This document shows, piece after piece, positions 18,673 to 27,690 of a stretch of DNA of 64,000 nucleotides; within the stretch, counting starts at the first letter, position 1, and every line of letters begins with the position of its first letter. The notes under the pieces were generated by a model. It was not told the origin of the DNA, did not search any database, and was given only the letters and a program-made list of their open reading frames with translations. Position numbers and translations under genes: made by a program. Source of the stretch: Vibrio neptunius (GTDB lineage: Bacteria; Pseudomonadota; Gammaproteobacteria; Enterobacterales; Vibrionaceae). The DNA lies in contig CP079859.1 of NCBI GenBank assembly GCA_019339365.1, positions 1,984,001-2,048,000 on the forward strand, given 5' to 3'.

Positions 18673-18773
18673 CAGCCTGTTTCCATATAAAAACTGACAG
18701 ATTGACCAAGTTAGCGTATAAATTCTCTAAGAGTTTCATGCGGTTCTTCTGTGGTGGGAGTAGTTAAAGCGAA

Positions 18774-19441
18774 ATGGAAAGTGTTTTTATCATCGTTGTT
18801 TTGTTGGTTTTGTTTTTTGTGTTTGTACAAAAGCGTTATCTAAAACAAGATGAGCTCAAAGACAGTAGTTATAAAAAAAAAAGGCCCGTTAATGAATATG
18901 CAGGAATCGGCGTTTTATAACGCTTTGATAACTGCTGTTGGTCAACACGGAGTGGTGATGTCAAAAGTGAACATGACGAATATCGTTGCACCGCTCGCCA
19001 CCGACAAAAAACAATGGTTTATTGCTAACAATCGGATTGCTAAAAGTTATTTTGACTATGTGGTCTGCGATCCACGAACATTACAAGTGCGTGTCGCCAT
19101 CGAACTCGATAACGGAAGAGCGTTAGATAAAGGTAAGATAGAGCGGCAGAAACTATTGATGCACGTGTGTAAGTCGTCAGGTATTCCTCTGATTGGTACC
19201 TCAGTGAAACACAGCTATCAGGTGGGTAAACTAAGGCGTCTTCTAGCTTCTCATATTGATCTCATAGAGCCTGAAAAAAGAGATTCGTTTCTGCAAACGG
19301 TGCGGAAGCCCAATGGTGATAAAGACGGCTTCTCAAGGAGAATTCAAAGGTCGGCGCTTTTTTACCTGCAGCCGTCAACCTCAGTGTACTTATACAGAAA
19401 ATTACAATGTTGTGTTCGATGAAGATGGCGTGGACGAGTGA
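18774..19441 (+). CDS. DUF2726 protein with membrane anchor and zinc ribbon, doubly frameshifted
   Basis: Three open pieces fit one gene. The first (from 18774) gives an N-terminal membrane segment (VFIIVVLLVLFFVFV). Shortening the ten-A run at 18873-18882 by one leads into the DUF2726 domain (ESAFYNALITAVGQ, FDYVVCDPRTLQVRVAIELD, GIPLIGT), a nuclease-like fold. Shortening the six-A run at 19274-19279 by one continues into a zinc ribbon with two Cys pairs, FCKRCGSPM and FFTCSRQPQCTY, ending at 19441. That is the usual DUF2726-plus-topoisomerase-type zinc finger layout, so the repairs are well supported. Function is unproven; nucleic-acid binding is likely. Confidence 0.75.
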
Positions 19442-19461
19442 CCACTGGTAAGCAATAGCCA

Positions 19462-20505
19462 TCAAGAGCAGGTAATGATGGTTTGTTCTTTTTCATTGCA
19501 AACCATGACTTGATTGCGTCCATTCTTCTTCGCTTTATACAGCTCTTTGTCTGCTTCTTTTAGTACGCTATCTAGGTTGTTGTAAAGATCACATTGATAA
19601 ATCCCAATACTTGCCGTGAGATAGATAGGTTGTTCTTTGCTGTTGAATTGATAGCGTTCAATTGCCATACGGATTTGTTCAGCCTTAATCATAGCATGTT
19701 GGATATTGGTGTTGTGTAAGGCTATGCAAAACTCTTCACCACCAATACGATACACTAAGTGCTCATCACTCAACCCATCAATTAAGGCGGCTGTCTGCCT
19801 CAGCACCTTATCGCCAACATCGTGACCGAATTCATCATTGACCTGTTTAAAGTAATCCAAGTCCAAAACCAGAAGTGACAAGGGTAAGGTTTCGCTTTCC
19901 TGTCGGTAGCGTTCAAAATTATGAATAAGGGCATGGCGATTATAAACACTAGTGAGCGCATCACGTGACGCAAGTTGACCCAGTGAAGCTTCTGATGTTT
20001 TCCGCTTAACTTCGAGAATGTGGCTGGCTAACCATACACTCAGGTAGGCGAAGGTAAAATTAATGATGAGATCAAAATAGCCCAAAAAGCCATCATTGAG
20101 CGATTTGTCAACCACGATCAGTAGCTGGCTAATGAAGCCTATTAGTGTTGCGATAAATCCGTAGCGTTTACCAAGAATAAGGTAAAAAAGAACGGGATAA
20201 AGGAAGCTCCAGAGGAACACTCCATTCTCTATCGGATACACACGTGTGGTAAAACAAACCAAACTGATGATGCTATAGACGTAGCAGTTTGAAAGCAAAA
20301 GAGAAGCAGAGCTTCGGTAGCTGTTCAAAGCGATATAGAGAGAAAAGCTACAAAAAAGGCTCTGAGTGATTGCTAAGAGATGATAAACGCCAAAAAACAC
20401 ATTAAGTGTGGCAATAATCAACGACATTAGGGCAAGAAGCATACTTAGCCAGAACAAGACTGCTCGACGTAATTGTCTGGAAGGGTTAAATATGTCAAGC
20501 TCCAT
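19462..20505 (-). CDS. membrane-bound GGDEF diguanylate cyclase
   Basis: About six N-terminal membrane segments (residues 12-165) are followed by a GGDEF domain with DALTSVYNRHAL, the DLDYFKQVNDEFGHDVGD metal-binding region and the active-site variant GGEEF (RIGGEEFCIAL). It should make cyclic di-GMP at the inner membrane. No EAL domain is present. It is a stand-alone gene, convergent with the DUF2726 gene. Confidence 0.93.
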   Translation of the reverse strand: MELDIFNPSRQLRRAVLFWLSMLLALMSLIIATLNVFFGVYHLLAITQSLFCSFSLYIALNSYRSSASLLLSNCYVYSIISLVCFTTRVYPIENGVFLWSFLYPVLFYLILGKRYGFIATLIGFISQLLIVVDKSLNDGFLGYFDLIINFTFAYLSVWLASHILEVKRKTSEASLGQLASRDALTSVYNRHALIHNFERYRQESETLPLSLLVLDLDYFKQVNDEFGHDVGDKVLRQTAALIDGLSDEHLVYRIGGEEFCIALHNTNIQHAMIKAEQIRMAIERYQFNSKEQPIYLTASIGIYQCDLYNNLDSVLKEADKELYKAKKNGRNQVMVCNEKEQTIITCS

Positions 20506-21176
20506 CTTGAGTAGCCTTTGTAGGAATATGCCTAAGTACGAATATCAGACAATAGTATGCTTTTCGTATCGGGAATCAAGCGTAAGACTGAATAAAGATC
20601 ACACTTTAAAGACTATAAATGATACGGCGTATTAAAAATGTACAAGTGTTATGTGCGCAAGTTAATGTAATGTATATAAATTAGTCAATTTATATCATAT
20701 TTTAACTAGTCTCGAATTAATCGTAAAATTATCAAATAGTGAACCGGGGTCACTGTTTTGGATGGCTTTCATTTCGTATTTTGAAAAACAAAAATGCGAC
20801 AAAATATCGATAAATACTACTTTGAGACTTAAGATGGCTTAAGTTTGTATCATTGATAAGACTATTGGGCAGATTTGACCTGATTTTAATGACTTCTTTG
20901 TAGTTACTGGATGGAAGATAAGAAGTCGAAGGCTCGCAACTGTTGAACTATTTCACGTAACGCTCCAGAGCTTCTCTGCTGTTGACAACATGGCGTAAAA
21001 CACTTTATTGACAAGGAGGAGGTTTCGCCACGTAAGCTTGTGTCTTCTTTAAAGCACCGAGCATCCGTTTCATCTCTATCTTATCTGTTATTTTCGTGTC
21101 TGAATCATGAGAAACCCAACTGCTGCATGAAAATAACTGTTACTATGCTTGCGTCATTGATTAAACAGGATTCCTG
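20506..21176. other. long intergenic region
   Basis: About 670 AT-rich bases between divergent genes. On the minus strand at 20948-21073 an ATG with AGATAGAG upstream opens MKRMLGALKKTQAYVAK, is stopped by TAA after 22 residues, and continues in frame as SVLRHVVNSREALERYVK to another stop. This may be an interrupted small gene or chance. Nothing else was recognised. Confidence 0.4.
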
Positions 21177-21659
21177 ATGGAAAAAGTCGCCATTTTCGTT
21201 GATGTCCAGAACATCTACTACACAACACGAGAAAAGTACCGCGCAAACTTCGACTACAATGAGTTTTGGTACGTTGCGACGGAAGGTCGAGACGTCACTG
21301 AAGCTCACGCGTATGCGATTGCTTCACATGATCCCAAACAAAGACAGTTTCATCATATCCTTCGTGGTATTGGCTTTAACGTTAAACTGAAGCCATTTAT
21401 TCAACGGCAAGATGGCAGTGCCAAAGGGGATTGGGATGTGGGTATTGCTTTGGATGTGTATGAAGCTGCCAGCAAGGTTGACCGAGTCATTCTGTTATCT
21501 GGAGATGGCGACTTTGACGTACTAGTCAAACGTGTCCAAGAAAGGTTTGGAACCAAAGTGGATGTGTATGGTGTACCGGGCCTTAGCGCACAGTCGCTAA
21601 TCGACGTGTGCGATAAGTTCATTCCGATTGAAGAGGAGTTATTGCTCAGACGAACCTGA
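21177..21659 (+). CDS. NYN domain protein (LabA/DUF88-like)
   Basis: The 160-residue product starts KVAIFVDVQNIYYTTRE, the first acidic strand of the NYN/PIN-like nuclease fold. It carries GDWDVGIALDVYEAASKVDRVILLSGDGDFDVLV, which supplies the remaining conserved Asp residues. It is probably a cytosolic RNase or RNA-binding protein. AGGA precedes the ATG. Its 3' end overlaps that of the convergent DUF2986 gene by 21 bases. Confidence 0.87.
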   Translation: MEKVAIFVDVQNIYYTTREKYRANFDYNEFWYVATEGRDVTEAHAYAIASHDPKQRQFHHILRGIGFNVKLKPFIQRQDGSAKGDWDVGIALDVYEAASKVDRVILLSGDGDFDVLVKRVQERFGTKVDVYGVPGLSAQSLIDVCDKFIPIEEELLLRRT

Positions 21660-21836
21660 GTTTGCGCTTTCTTCATTTTCTGCTTGTGCAGCGGTTTGCT
21701 GTTCTTTTTCTTCAGCTTCAAGCTTTGCTCTTTCCGCCTTAGAAATGTAGCGAGGCTTGTTGCTTTTATGTAGCTTAGCGTTTTGCTTTTTCTGCTTCGC
21801 TTTTAGGATCTGGTTAATTTTCTTCTTACGGTTCAT
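21639..21836 (-). CDS. DUF2986 family small protein
   Basis: The 65-residue, lysine-rich product begins NRKKKINQILKAKQKKQNA and contains KPRYISKAERAKLEAE, the hallmark of DUF2986, with an acidic Ser/Glu tail. I start at the ATG at 21836, where the family begins, rather than the longer frame. The basic N-terminus suggests nucleic-acid or ribosome contact, but the function is unknown. Confidence 0.8.
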   Translation of the reverse strand: MNRKKKINQILKAKQKKQNAKLHKSNKPRYISKAERAKLEAEEKEQQTAAQAENEESANSGSSEQ

Positions 21837-22013
21837 CGTTGTCGCCCAGTATTCAAAGGGGGCGCGCATAGTAACAGACTTTGTACCACACTTCACCTTA
21901 ACAAGATTATCTGCCGTTTGATGAAAGAGATCTGACGTTAGTACGGTCTGGTTAAATCATTGAACAATCGATTTGTTTCTTGCTCAGTGAGTAAGTCGTA
22001 TCAGGGGAAGACT

Positions 22014-23020
22014 ATGTGGATAAAGAAAAAACATCGCTGGGCGGTATCTGAAAACGAGGCAACACCAGAGTCGGTGTATAAAGAGCGACGAGACATTTTA
22101 AAAAAACTAGGTATTGCTGTCGTCGGTGTGCCGTTGGCGGCGAACTCTCAGGCGGGTGTTTTGGATCTGTTCTCATCAAAAGAGGAGCCTGTTCAAGACC
22201 GCCGTATTGATTTATCTGCCTCAAAGCCCGATAAATACCAAACTGATCTTTCATTAACACCTCAAGACAAAGTACTGAAGTACAATAACTTTTATGAGTT
22301 TGGAACAGGGAAGTCTGATCCTGCGGAGAAATCAGGTAGCTTTGTTTCCGACCCTTGGAGTGTCAAAGTGGATGGGTTAGTCGGTAATCCGATAACGTTG
22401 AACTATGAAGACATCTTCAACAAGTTCACACTCGAAGAGCGCATCTATCGCCTAAGGTGCGTAGAAGCATGGTCAATGAATATACCTTGGATTGGCTTTC
22501 CGTTGTCTGACATCATCAAAATGGCCAATCCGAAGAGTGAAGCGAAATACGTTGCTTTTGAAACCCTTTACGACCCTGAGCAGTTCCCCGGACAAAACTC
22601 TTGGGGCGGTAGTATCGATTACCCCTATGTTGAAGGCCTGAGACTAGATGAAGCGATGAACCCGTTAACGCTTATCTCAGTAGGTTTGTATGGCAAAACC
22701 TTAGCTCCCAAAATGGCGCACCTTTGCGCTTAGTTGTGCCATGGAAATATGGCTTCAAGAGTATTAAATCTATTGTGCGTATTCGTTTGACCGATCAAGA
22801 GCCACCAACCACTTGGAATAGACTCGCACCCCATGAATACGGTTTTTATGCCAACGTGAACCCACAGGTCGATCATCCGCGATGGAGTCAGGCTAGCGAA
22901 CGTTTTATTGGCGAAGGTAACTTATTTAGCAGCCGCAGACAGCCTACATTGATGTTCAATGGCTATGAAGAAGAAGTCGCACATCTCTACAAGAATATGG
23001 ACTTAAGGAAGTTCTATTGA
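22014..23020 (+). CDS. msrP: protein-methionine-sulfoxide reductase catalytic subunit MsrP, frameshifted
   Basis: MsrP is a periplasmic molybdopterin enzyme that repairs oxidised methionine with MsrQ. The ATG at 22014 has AGGGGA upstream. The N-terminus has a Tat-type RRDILKKLG motif; the cofactor cysteine is Cys149 ([10 protein letters not shown]), followed by [22 protein letters not shown]. The frame breaks at the CCC run 22707-22709. Adding one C restores [20 protein letters not shown], and the second frame runs to 23020. As sequenced the enzyme would lack its C-terminal quarter. It is coupled to msrQ by a TGATG overlap. Confidence 0.9.
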
Positions 23021-23619
23021 TGCGGTTGTCTCCGAAGGTGATTACATGGCTGAAGGTAGTTATCCATAGTGTGTCTTTGAGTTTCTTGCTGCTGTTGGTG
23101 ATCAAGGCTCTCGGGGGTGATTTAGGTGGAGACCCGGTACAGGGAATCATCCACTACACGGGTATCAGTGCGCTCAATACGTTGATTGCTTCTTTATTGG
23201 TCTCGCCATTAGCGAAATGGACCAAGCAAGGGGCGTTAGTCAGAGTCAGACGATTGGTTGGGCTATATAGCTTTTTCTGGGCGGTATTACATTTAGTCGC
23301 CTATGCGACGCTGGATCTGGGTTTGGACTGGAGTTTGCTGGCTTCGGAGCTCACAAAGCGTCCTTACCTCACCGTAGGTGGAGCTGTGTGGCTGATATTG
23401 TTGTCGCTGTCTGTAACATCGACCAAAGCGATGCAGCGTAGACTGGGAGCAAAATGGCAAAAGCTACATAATTGGGTTTATTTAGCCTTGCTGCTTGCAC
23501 CGATACATTTCTACTGGTCGGTAAAGTCTGAGGTCACTGAACCAACAATCTATATTCTGATAGCCCTTGTGTTACTTGGTATTCGTTGGAAAACTCTTAA
23601 ACAACGAATACTTCGCTAA
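23020..23619 (+). CDS. msrQ: MsrQ heme-binding membrane subunit
   Basis: The 199-residue membrane protein has about six hydrophobic segments and conserved histidines of the YedZ/MsrQ family (GIIHYTGISALN, WAVLHLVAYATLDLGLDW, KLHNWVYLALLLAPIHFYW). It passes electrons from the quinone pool to MsrP. I use the ATG at 23020, which shares one base with the msrP stop; TTG at 23017 is an alternative. A terminator follows. Confidence 0.92.
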   Translation: MRLSPKVITWLKVVIHSVSLSFLLLLVIKALGGDLGGDPVQGIIHYTGISALNTLIASLLVSPLAKWTKQGALVRVRRLVGLYSFFWAVLHLVAYATLDLGLDWSLLASELTKRPYLTVGGAVWLILLSLSVTSTKAMQRRLGAKWQKLHNWVYLALLLAPIHFYWSVKSEVTEPTIYILIALVLLGIRWKTLKQRILR

Positions 23620-23642
23620 TCGTGTCAGGGAAGTGTTGAAAA

Positions 23643-23673
23643 GCTAGCAAACCAAACGGTTTGCTGGCCTTTT
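23643..23673 (+). terminator. terminator of msrPQ
   Basis: An eleven-base stem with one mismatch (GCTAGCAAACC/GGTTTGCTGGC) and an AAAC loop is followed by CTTTTT. It may also serve the convergent gene that ends at 23676. Confidence 0.85.
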
Positions 23674-23675
23674 TA

Positions 23676-24481
23676 CTAGTCCGAGATAATGGCGTAGCCG
23701 CGGTATCTGTCGACATCAATTGTATTCATCGCTTTGATCATGCTGGTGGCATCAACCCAATGCCATAGATAGTCTGCGTTGTTAGGATCTAAAATGAGAA
23801 ATGAATCCGAACCTCCATCATAAGCAGCCACTGGCGCGTAATGCCCCCTCCTTTTTGCTCGACGCCTTTTCGAGCGTAGTTTACCACCAGATAATGTTCT
23901 GGCTGATTCAGTGCCGTGACCATATTGGTCTTAATTGTGTCGATATCGTCAATGTTTTGTAGCTCGTAGCTGACAACTTTAGCTCCATTGGATTTAACCA
24001 GATCGACAAATTGAGAAAGCTGCAACCCATAGTCGTTAAACTGGCTGCCTTTCGCGGGCTTGCCTAGAATTTCAATTCTGGATTTCGGTGAGTGGATTAA
24101 CACGGTGTTTTGAGTATAACGGTGAAATAGGGGAGACCAGCTGACATAGGATTTATCTGAATGTTCGACATTGCCACCGCCATTTGGCAGGTAGCCGGAT
24201 TCCAACGTTGAGAACTGACTTGAGTCAAATGGAATTTGCTCTGGTGTCCTATCAACACGCAGTGCATTAAGTACCATCGCGGCCGATGCGACACCGCAAA
24301 ACATTTTGTTTTCTTGCGGTTGGTAGTAAACCGAAAGGCGAGTAAAGTCTGTTTTGTTCTCTGACGACATCAAACGTGCAAAAGAGTCTGGATTGTCCCA
24401 ATAGACAATAGTTGCCGCCAAAGCCTTGATACTCCAGCCAATAATCAATGTTGCCAGAGACAATTTTATAGCGTGTTTCAT
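23676..24481 (-). CDS. phytochelatin-synthase-like papain-fold enzyme, frameshifted
   Basis: A signal peptide (LSLATLIIGWSIKALAA) precedes a phytochelatin synthase domain. The catalytic cysteine is Cys62 in NKMFCGVASAAMVLNAL. The frame is broken at the five-base run at 23844-23848 (G on the coding strand). Adding one G restores GGGHYAPVAAYD and FLILDPNNADYLWHW, which hold the catalytic His and Asp, and the frame ends at 23676. Bacterial relatives mostly cleave glycine from glutathione rather than make phytochelatins. The product would be periplasmic. As sequenced the triad is lost. Confidence 0.83.
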
Positions 24482-24522
24482 AGGGTAGTATTCCGATGAG
24501 GGTTATTGGGAAAAATAAATAA

Positions 24523-24548
24523 GAACGGTGCGATCTCGTGCACCGTTC
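24523..24548 (-). terminator. terminator of the omptin gene
   Basis: Nine-base arms GAACGGTGC/GCACCGTTC; on the minus strand the stem is followed by TTATTTATTTTT. It lies between the omptin stop and the phytochelatin-synthase-like start. Confidence 0.8.
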
Positions 24549-24563
24549 GTCGTCTCTTTATGA

Positions 24564-25478
24564 TTAAAATGTGTATTTTAGACCAACCGAAATGGTTGAG
24601 TTTTGGTTATCCAGACCGGCCCCGTTGGCTACGAAACTAGATACGCCAGTACTATTGTTAACAATGGTGGTATCCGCCTTCGCTTCAGAATATTTGGTAT
24701 AAACATATTCGGCATATAGCTTCATGCTTGGCGTAAACTTGTAGCCGTAATTGAGTGATAACGATAGAAAGTCTGAATTAAAATCACTTTGCTCGTAGAA
24801 GGTCAGATTACGCATATTGTGGTGATCGACATCTCTCGCATCTACCCATGGACTCCATTTGAGTTGTACTCCGAAGTCTGATTTATCTAGCGTATATTCT
24901 CCCGTTAATCCTAGATATAGCACGCTGAATTCTTGTTTGTAGTCTATGCCCACTACGTTAGGGAACGAACCAACATTCGCCCCATTGTTGTAGGAATACG
25001 TGCCACCGATACCATCCCATTGAAAAAGATTATATTGGTAGCCTGCTAGAGCACCGACCTTATAGTTGTTTTGGCTAAGTAACCAGTAGATTGCATTGAT
25101 GTCTATCTCATGAGCATCTCGTAGCTTAGTATCTGGACTTATAGAAATGTCTGTTGGTGACGACTGATTAGCATTGAGCCAATCGCGATCTTCCATATGA
25201 GCATCGCCATCGTCGGTCAATACAGACCAGAAGCTACCTGTTAGCGTCCACTTGTCATTGACGTCCCAAGCGGCCCCTAACTTGATGATCGGGACATTAT
25301 GAATCTCCCAGTCAAGCTGACTTAGCTTTCTACCTGTACTGCTGCTGTAAACCAGTTCCGTTGATGAGCCATTTAAGACGCCAAAAGATCCTTCTAGCGT
25401 GACATTATTCGCATCGTCGGCTGCCATAACACTTGGGGCAAAAGCGAGTGGAATAAGCATCAAAGTTAACTGTTTCAT
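24564..25478 (-). CDS. omptin-family outer membrane protease
   Basis: The chosen ATG (25478) gives a signal peptide KQLTLMLIPLAFAPSVMA and about 304 residues, the usual omptin size. The protein ends in an aromatic beta-strand with terminal Phe (TISVGLKYTF). Family landmarks are KLSQLDWEIHN, the Asp pair region DDGDAHMEDRDW and the Asp-His region WVDARDVDHHNMR, which correspond to the four active-site residues. Omptins cleave peptides and surface proteins outside the cell and need lipopolysaccharide. The longer frame to 25517 adds residues ahead of a clear signal peptide and is rejected. Confidence 0.87.
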   Translation of the reverse strand: MKQLTLMLIPLAFAPSVMAADDANNVTLEGSFGVLNGSSTELVYSSSTGRKLSQLDWEIHNVPIIKLGAAWDVNDKWTLTGSFWSVLTDDGDAHMEDRDWLNANQSSPTDISISPDTKLRDAHEIDINAIYWLLSQNNYKVGALAGYQYNLFQWDGIGGTYSYNNGANVGSFPNVVGIDYKQEFSVLYLGLTGEYTLDKSDFGVQLKWSPWVDARDVDHHNMRNLTFYEQSDFNSDFLSLSLNYGYKFTPSMKLYAEYVYTKYSEAKADTTIVNNSTGVSSFVANGAGLDNQNSTISVGLKYTF

Positions 25479-25601
25479 GAATTTTTCCGTACTCTGATAT
25501 GGCAATAAATTTGCCAAATAATTTAAGGTTGATGAATTTCGCCAGATTATTATTGTTACTAATCAATAGGGAATTTCGACGGAAGTATAGAAATAGGACG
25601 C

Positions 25602-25630
25602 AAAAAAAATATCAGGTGTTTACCTGATAT
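25602..25630 (-). terminator. orphan rho-independent terminator, possible sRNA 3' end
   Basis: On the minus strand nine-base perfect arms ATATCAGGT/ACCTGATAT with a four-base loop are followed directly by eight T residues. No minus-strand gene lies within 600 bp upstream. The omptin gene begins downstream, so this is not its terminator. An unannotated small RNA reading from about 25750 towards 25602 is possible. Confidence 0.6.
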
Positions 25631-25889
25631 TGAGGCAGTGAAAAGCGAAGCTCTGATTTGTGTTGCATCAACTTTCTTTGTCTCAGAGTTGATTGGCTTT
25701 GAATAGCAATGATAAAGATTAAAGAGTGAGGAATCCTAAACTAATGAAATTATTAGTTTTATTTGCCTATCTGTGTAATAAAGTCGCCTGTTCTTGAAAG
25801 TCAGTTTTATGCGTGAAGGCAATAGTGACTTTGTAAATCGAATGGAGGTATTCCTAAAGGTCTTGGGTCCAAGCTGCTGTTAAAAAATA

Positions 25890-26033
25890 ATGTTATGTTT
25901 ACATGATCGCAAAGTGAGGTTGATTGATTATGCAACAGACAACTCTGCAATTGATTGTGCTTTGTTTAAGCATGGTTCTCTTCTGAATTTCGATGACCAT
26001 TTTGCAACGAAAAACTATTATCATTGTATTTAA
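25890..26033 (+). pseudogene. possible PIN-domain toxin fragment
   Basis: The frame ends with DNSAIDCALFKHGSLLNFDD followed by HFA. That resembles the C-terminal pattern of PIN toxins (D-x-x-I-A-x-x-A-x-x-x-G-x-x-L-x-x-x-D-x-H-F). Only 47 residues are open, no N-terminal PIN half or antitoxin was found, and no good ribosome site is present. It is either a relic or chance. Confidence 0.3.
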
Positions 26034-26235
26034 TTAACTGTTAACACTAAAAGTTCTAATAATTTAAAGTATTTTAAAATAAATTATAAATTTTTGATTG
26101 TTTTTTATTAATGTGAAGTTTAAATAAATTAGGTCTATTTTTAAACTTCTTATAGTGATGATTGTCCTTAATCCCTACTTATCCCATTTTATTGGAAAAA
26201 TATTCTGTTACTAGGATCGTAGATGATAATTAAAT

Positions 26236-27356
26236 ATGATTTTTAATAATATTATAAATAATTTTTTTCAAGTGCATCAGTTGATACTGTTAGTGTTTTT
26301 ACTAAGCATCGTGGTTGGCCTATCAGGCTGTGGTGATACCTGGGAACTAGCAAAAAACGAAGTTGATGATCGAAGATCTGACTATAAGGGTGTCGATACT
26401 ATAAACATCGTTGATAGTGGCCCTGTGGGTCGCATCCCCGACGGTGTGAATGCACCAACACTTTATTATCAATTTACTCGAACATCATTACCACTCAACT
26501 CTGCTCCTCATCTTCAAAGGTTTAATCAAGAGTTGTCAGGGAGGCCTTTTCAAATAGAGGTATACCTTCAGGATGGAGATCTTAAGCTGCAAGATGTCAC
26601 CATAGAGTGTTATGTAATGTCGTCTCACAAGACTGCAATGGAGAGCCTTGCTATACGATCAACTCTGAAGGTCGGTTGATTGCTGGGGCCAAGGACAAAT
26701 TTAGTGCTCAAGCTGAGTACGATGGATTGTTCAGTCCAGTGATTTTGTTTGATATGCCAAGAAAGTTGGAAATGTGTGGAGCAGTAGGTAATACCGATAA
26801 GATCAATGATACACAAGAATGCTTACGCATTGTCATGGGCAGTTCTGGGCAAGCATATGGAAAATGGTTTACCAAACCACCTAGGATGAGCGTGATGCGC
26901 TACATGTGGTATTCGTCTGATAACACAATGTATTATAACTCAGGCTATACGCACGTGGGTTTTACGATCGATGGCGTAAGAGATTTAGGTTCCAATCAAT
27001 TTGCCCTGATGAGAAATGACGGAGGTGACCAGAATGCAAAGGACTCTGGCCACGCTATCAAGCTGGATGAATCTGGGCAGCATGCTCGCTATTGTGCGGA
27101 TTTAGCAGAGATAAACTTTAATGGAAGAAGCAACTGGCGAAAGCCCAAAGTTGAAGAACTGACCGAATTGATCTCCATGTCTATCGGTTCAACGTATGGT
27201 TGGCCAGTGTACAATTTTTATTCGTCTGATATGGCATATATTCAGCCGAAATCTAAGGGTGGGCTTCATTTCATTAGTGTCGATGCTCAGACAGGACAGA
27301 AGTTCATCTTGCTACCCGAGCAGCGTGTTTACGCAACCTGTGTTTCAGAACCATAA
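26236..27356 (+). CDS. putative lipoprotein with DUF1566-like C-terminus, frameshifted
   Basis: The first frame gives a lipoprotein signal with lipobox LSGC (VVGLSGCGDTWEL near residue 32). The second frame (from about 26612 to 27356) has a Cys-rich start (CNVVSQDCNGEPCY) and a C-terminal region YCADLAEINFNGRSNWRKPK like the W-R-x-P motif of DUF1566/Lcl-type domains. The frames differ by one missing base near 26608-26616; a second T in the TTAT context would join them as IECYCNVVSQDC. It is probably a surface or periplasmic lipoprotein of unknown role. AT-rich surroundings and the adjacent ibrAB genes suggest acquired DNA. Confidence 0.6.
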
Positions 27357-27690
27357 AAAATGGGGTGCAAAGAGTCACCCCAAAAGCATACAGCTAATCA
27401 CATCTAATTCTCCAAACTAGCCAAAGTCTGGAAAGGAAGCGACGACAAACGACGAAAAGTGAGCTATTGCCGTCACCCCATCAAAGTAAGTTACATTCGC
27501 ATACAGCCATAGATAACTTATTAACTATTATTTATTCTTACAAATAATATTTGATCGATTAAATAATGATTAATTCGTAATTTATGATTATTGTTCTTGT
27601 TAGGTTTATAAAATGGCAAAGGGTTTTTTCTCTACTCTTTTTGCTAAGCGATTAATGCCACTCTTATTTATTATTACTGGAATAGAAGAT
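27357..27690. other. intergenic region with weak terminator
   Basis: A GGGGTG/CACCCC hairpin (27362-27381) followed by AAAAG may end the lipoprotein transcript. The rest is AT-rich, probably with the ibrA promoter. The ibrA frame stays open back to an ATG at 27613, but that stretch encodes a hydrophobic tract not expected in the family. Confidence 0.45.

Larger units (their letters stand above)
25479..26235. other. AT-rich intergenic region at the edge of an accessory segment
   Basis: About 750 bp hold a strong minus-strand terminator (25602-25630) and a 47-residue PIN-like fragment (25890-26033). The DNA is visibly richer in A and T than the flanks, especially 26030-26240, which suggests acquired DNA. 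Confidence 0.5.

Noticed and set aside
27613..27690. Longer N-terminus for ibrA
   Set aside because: It would add a hydrophobic tract that IbrA proteins lack and has no ribosome site.
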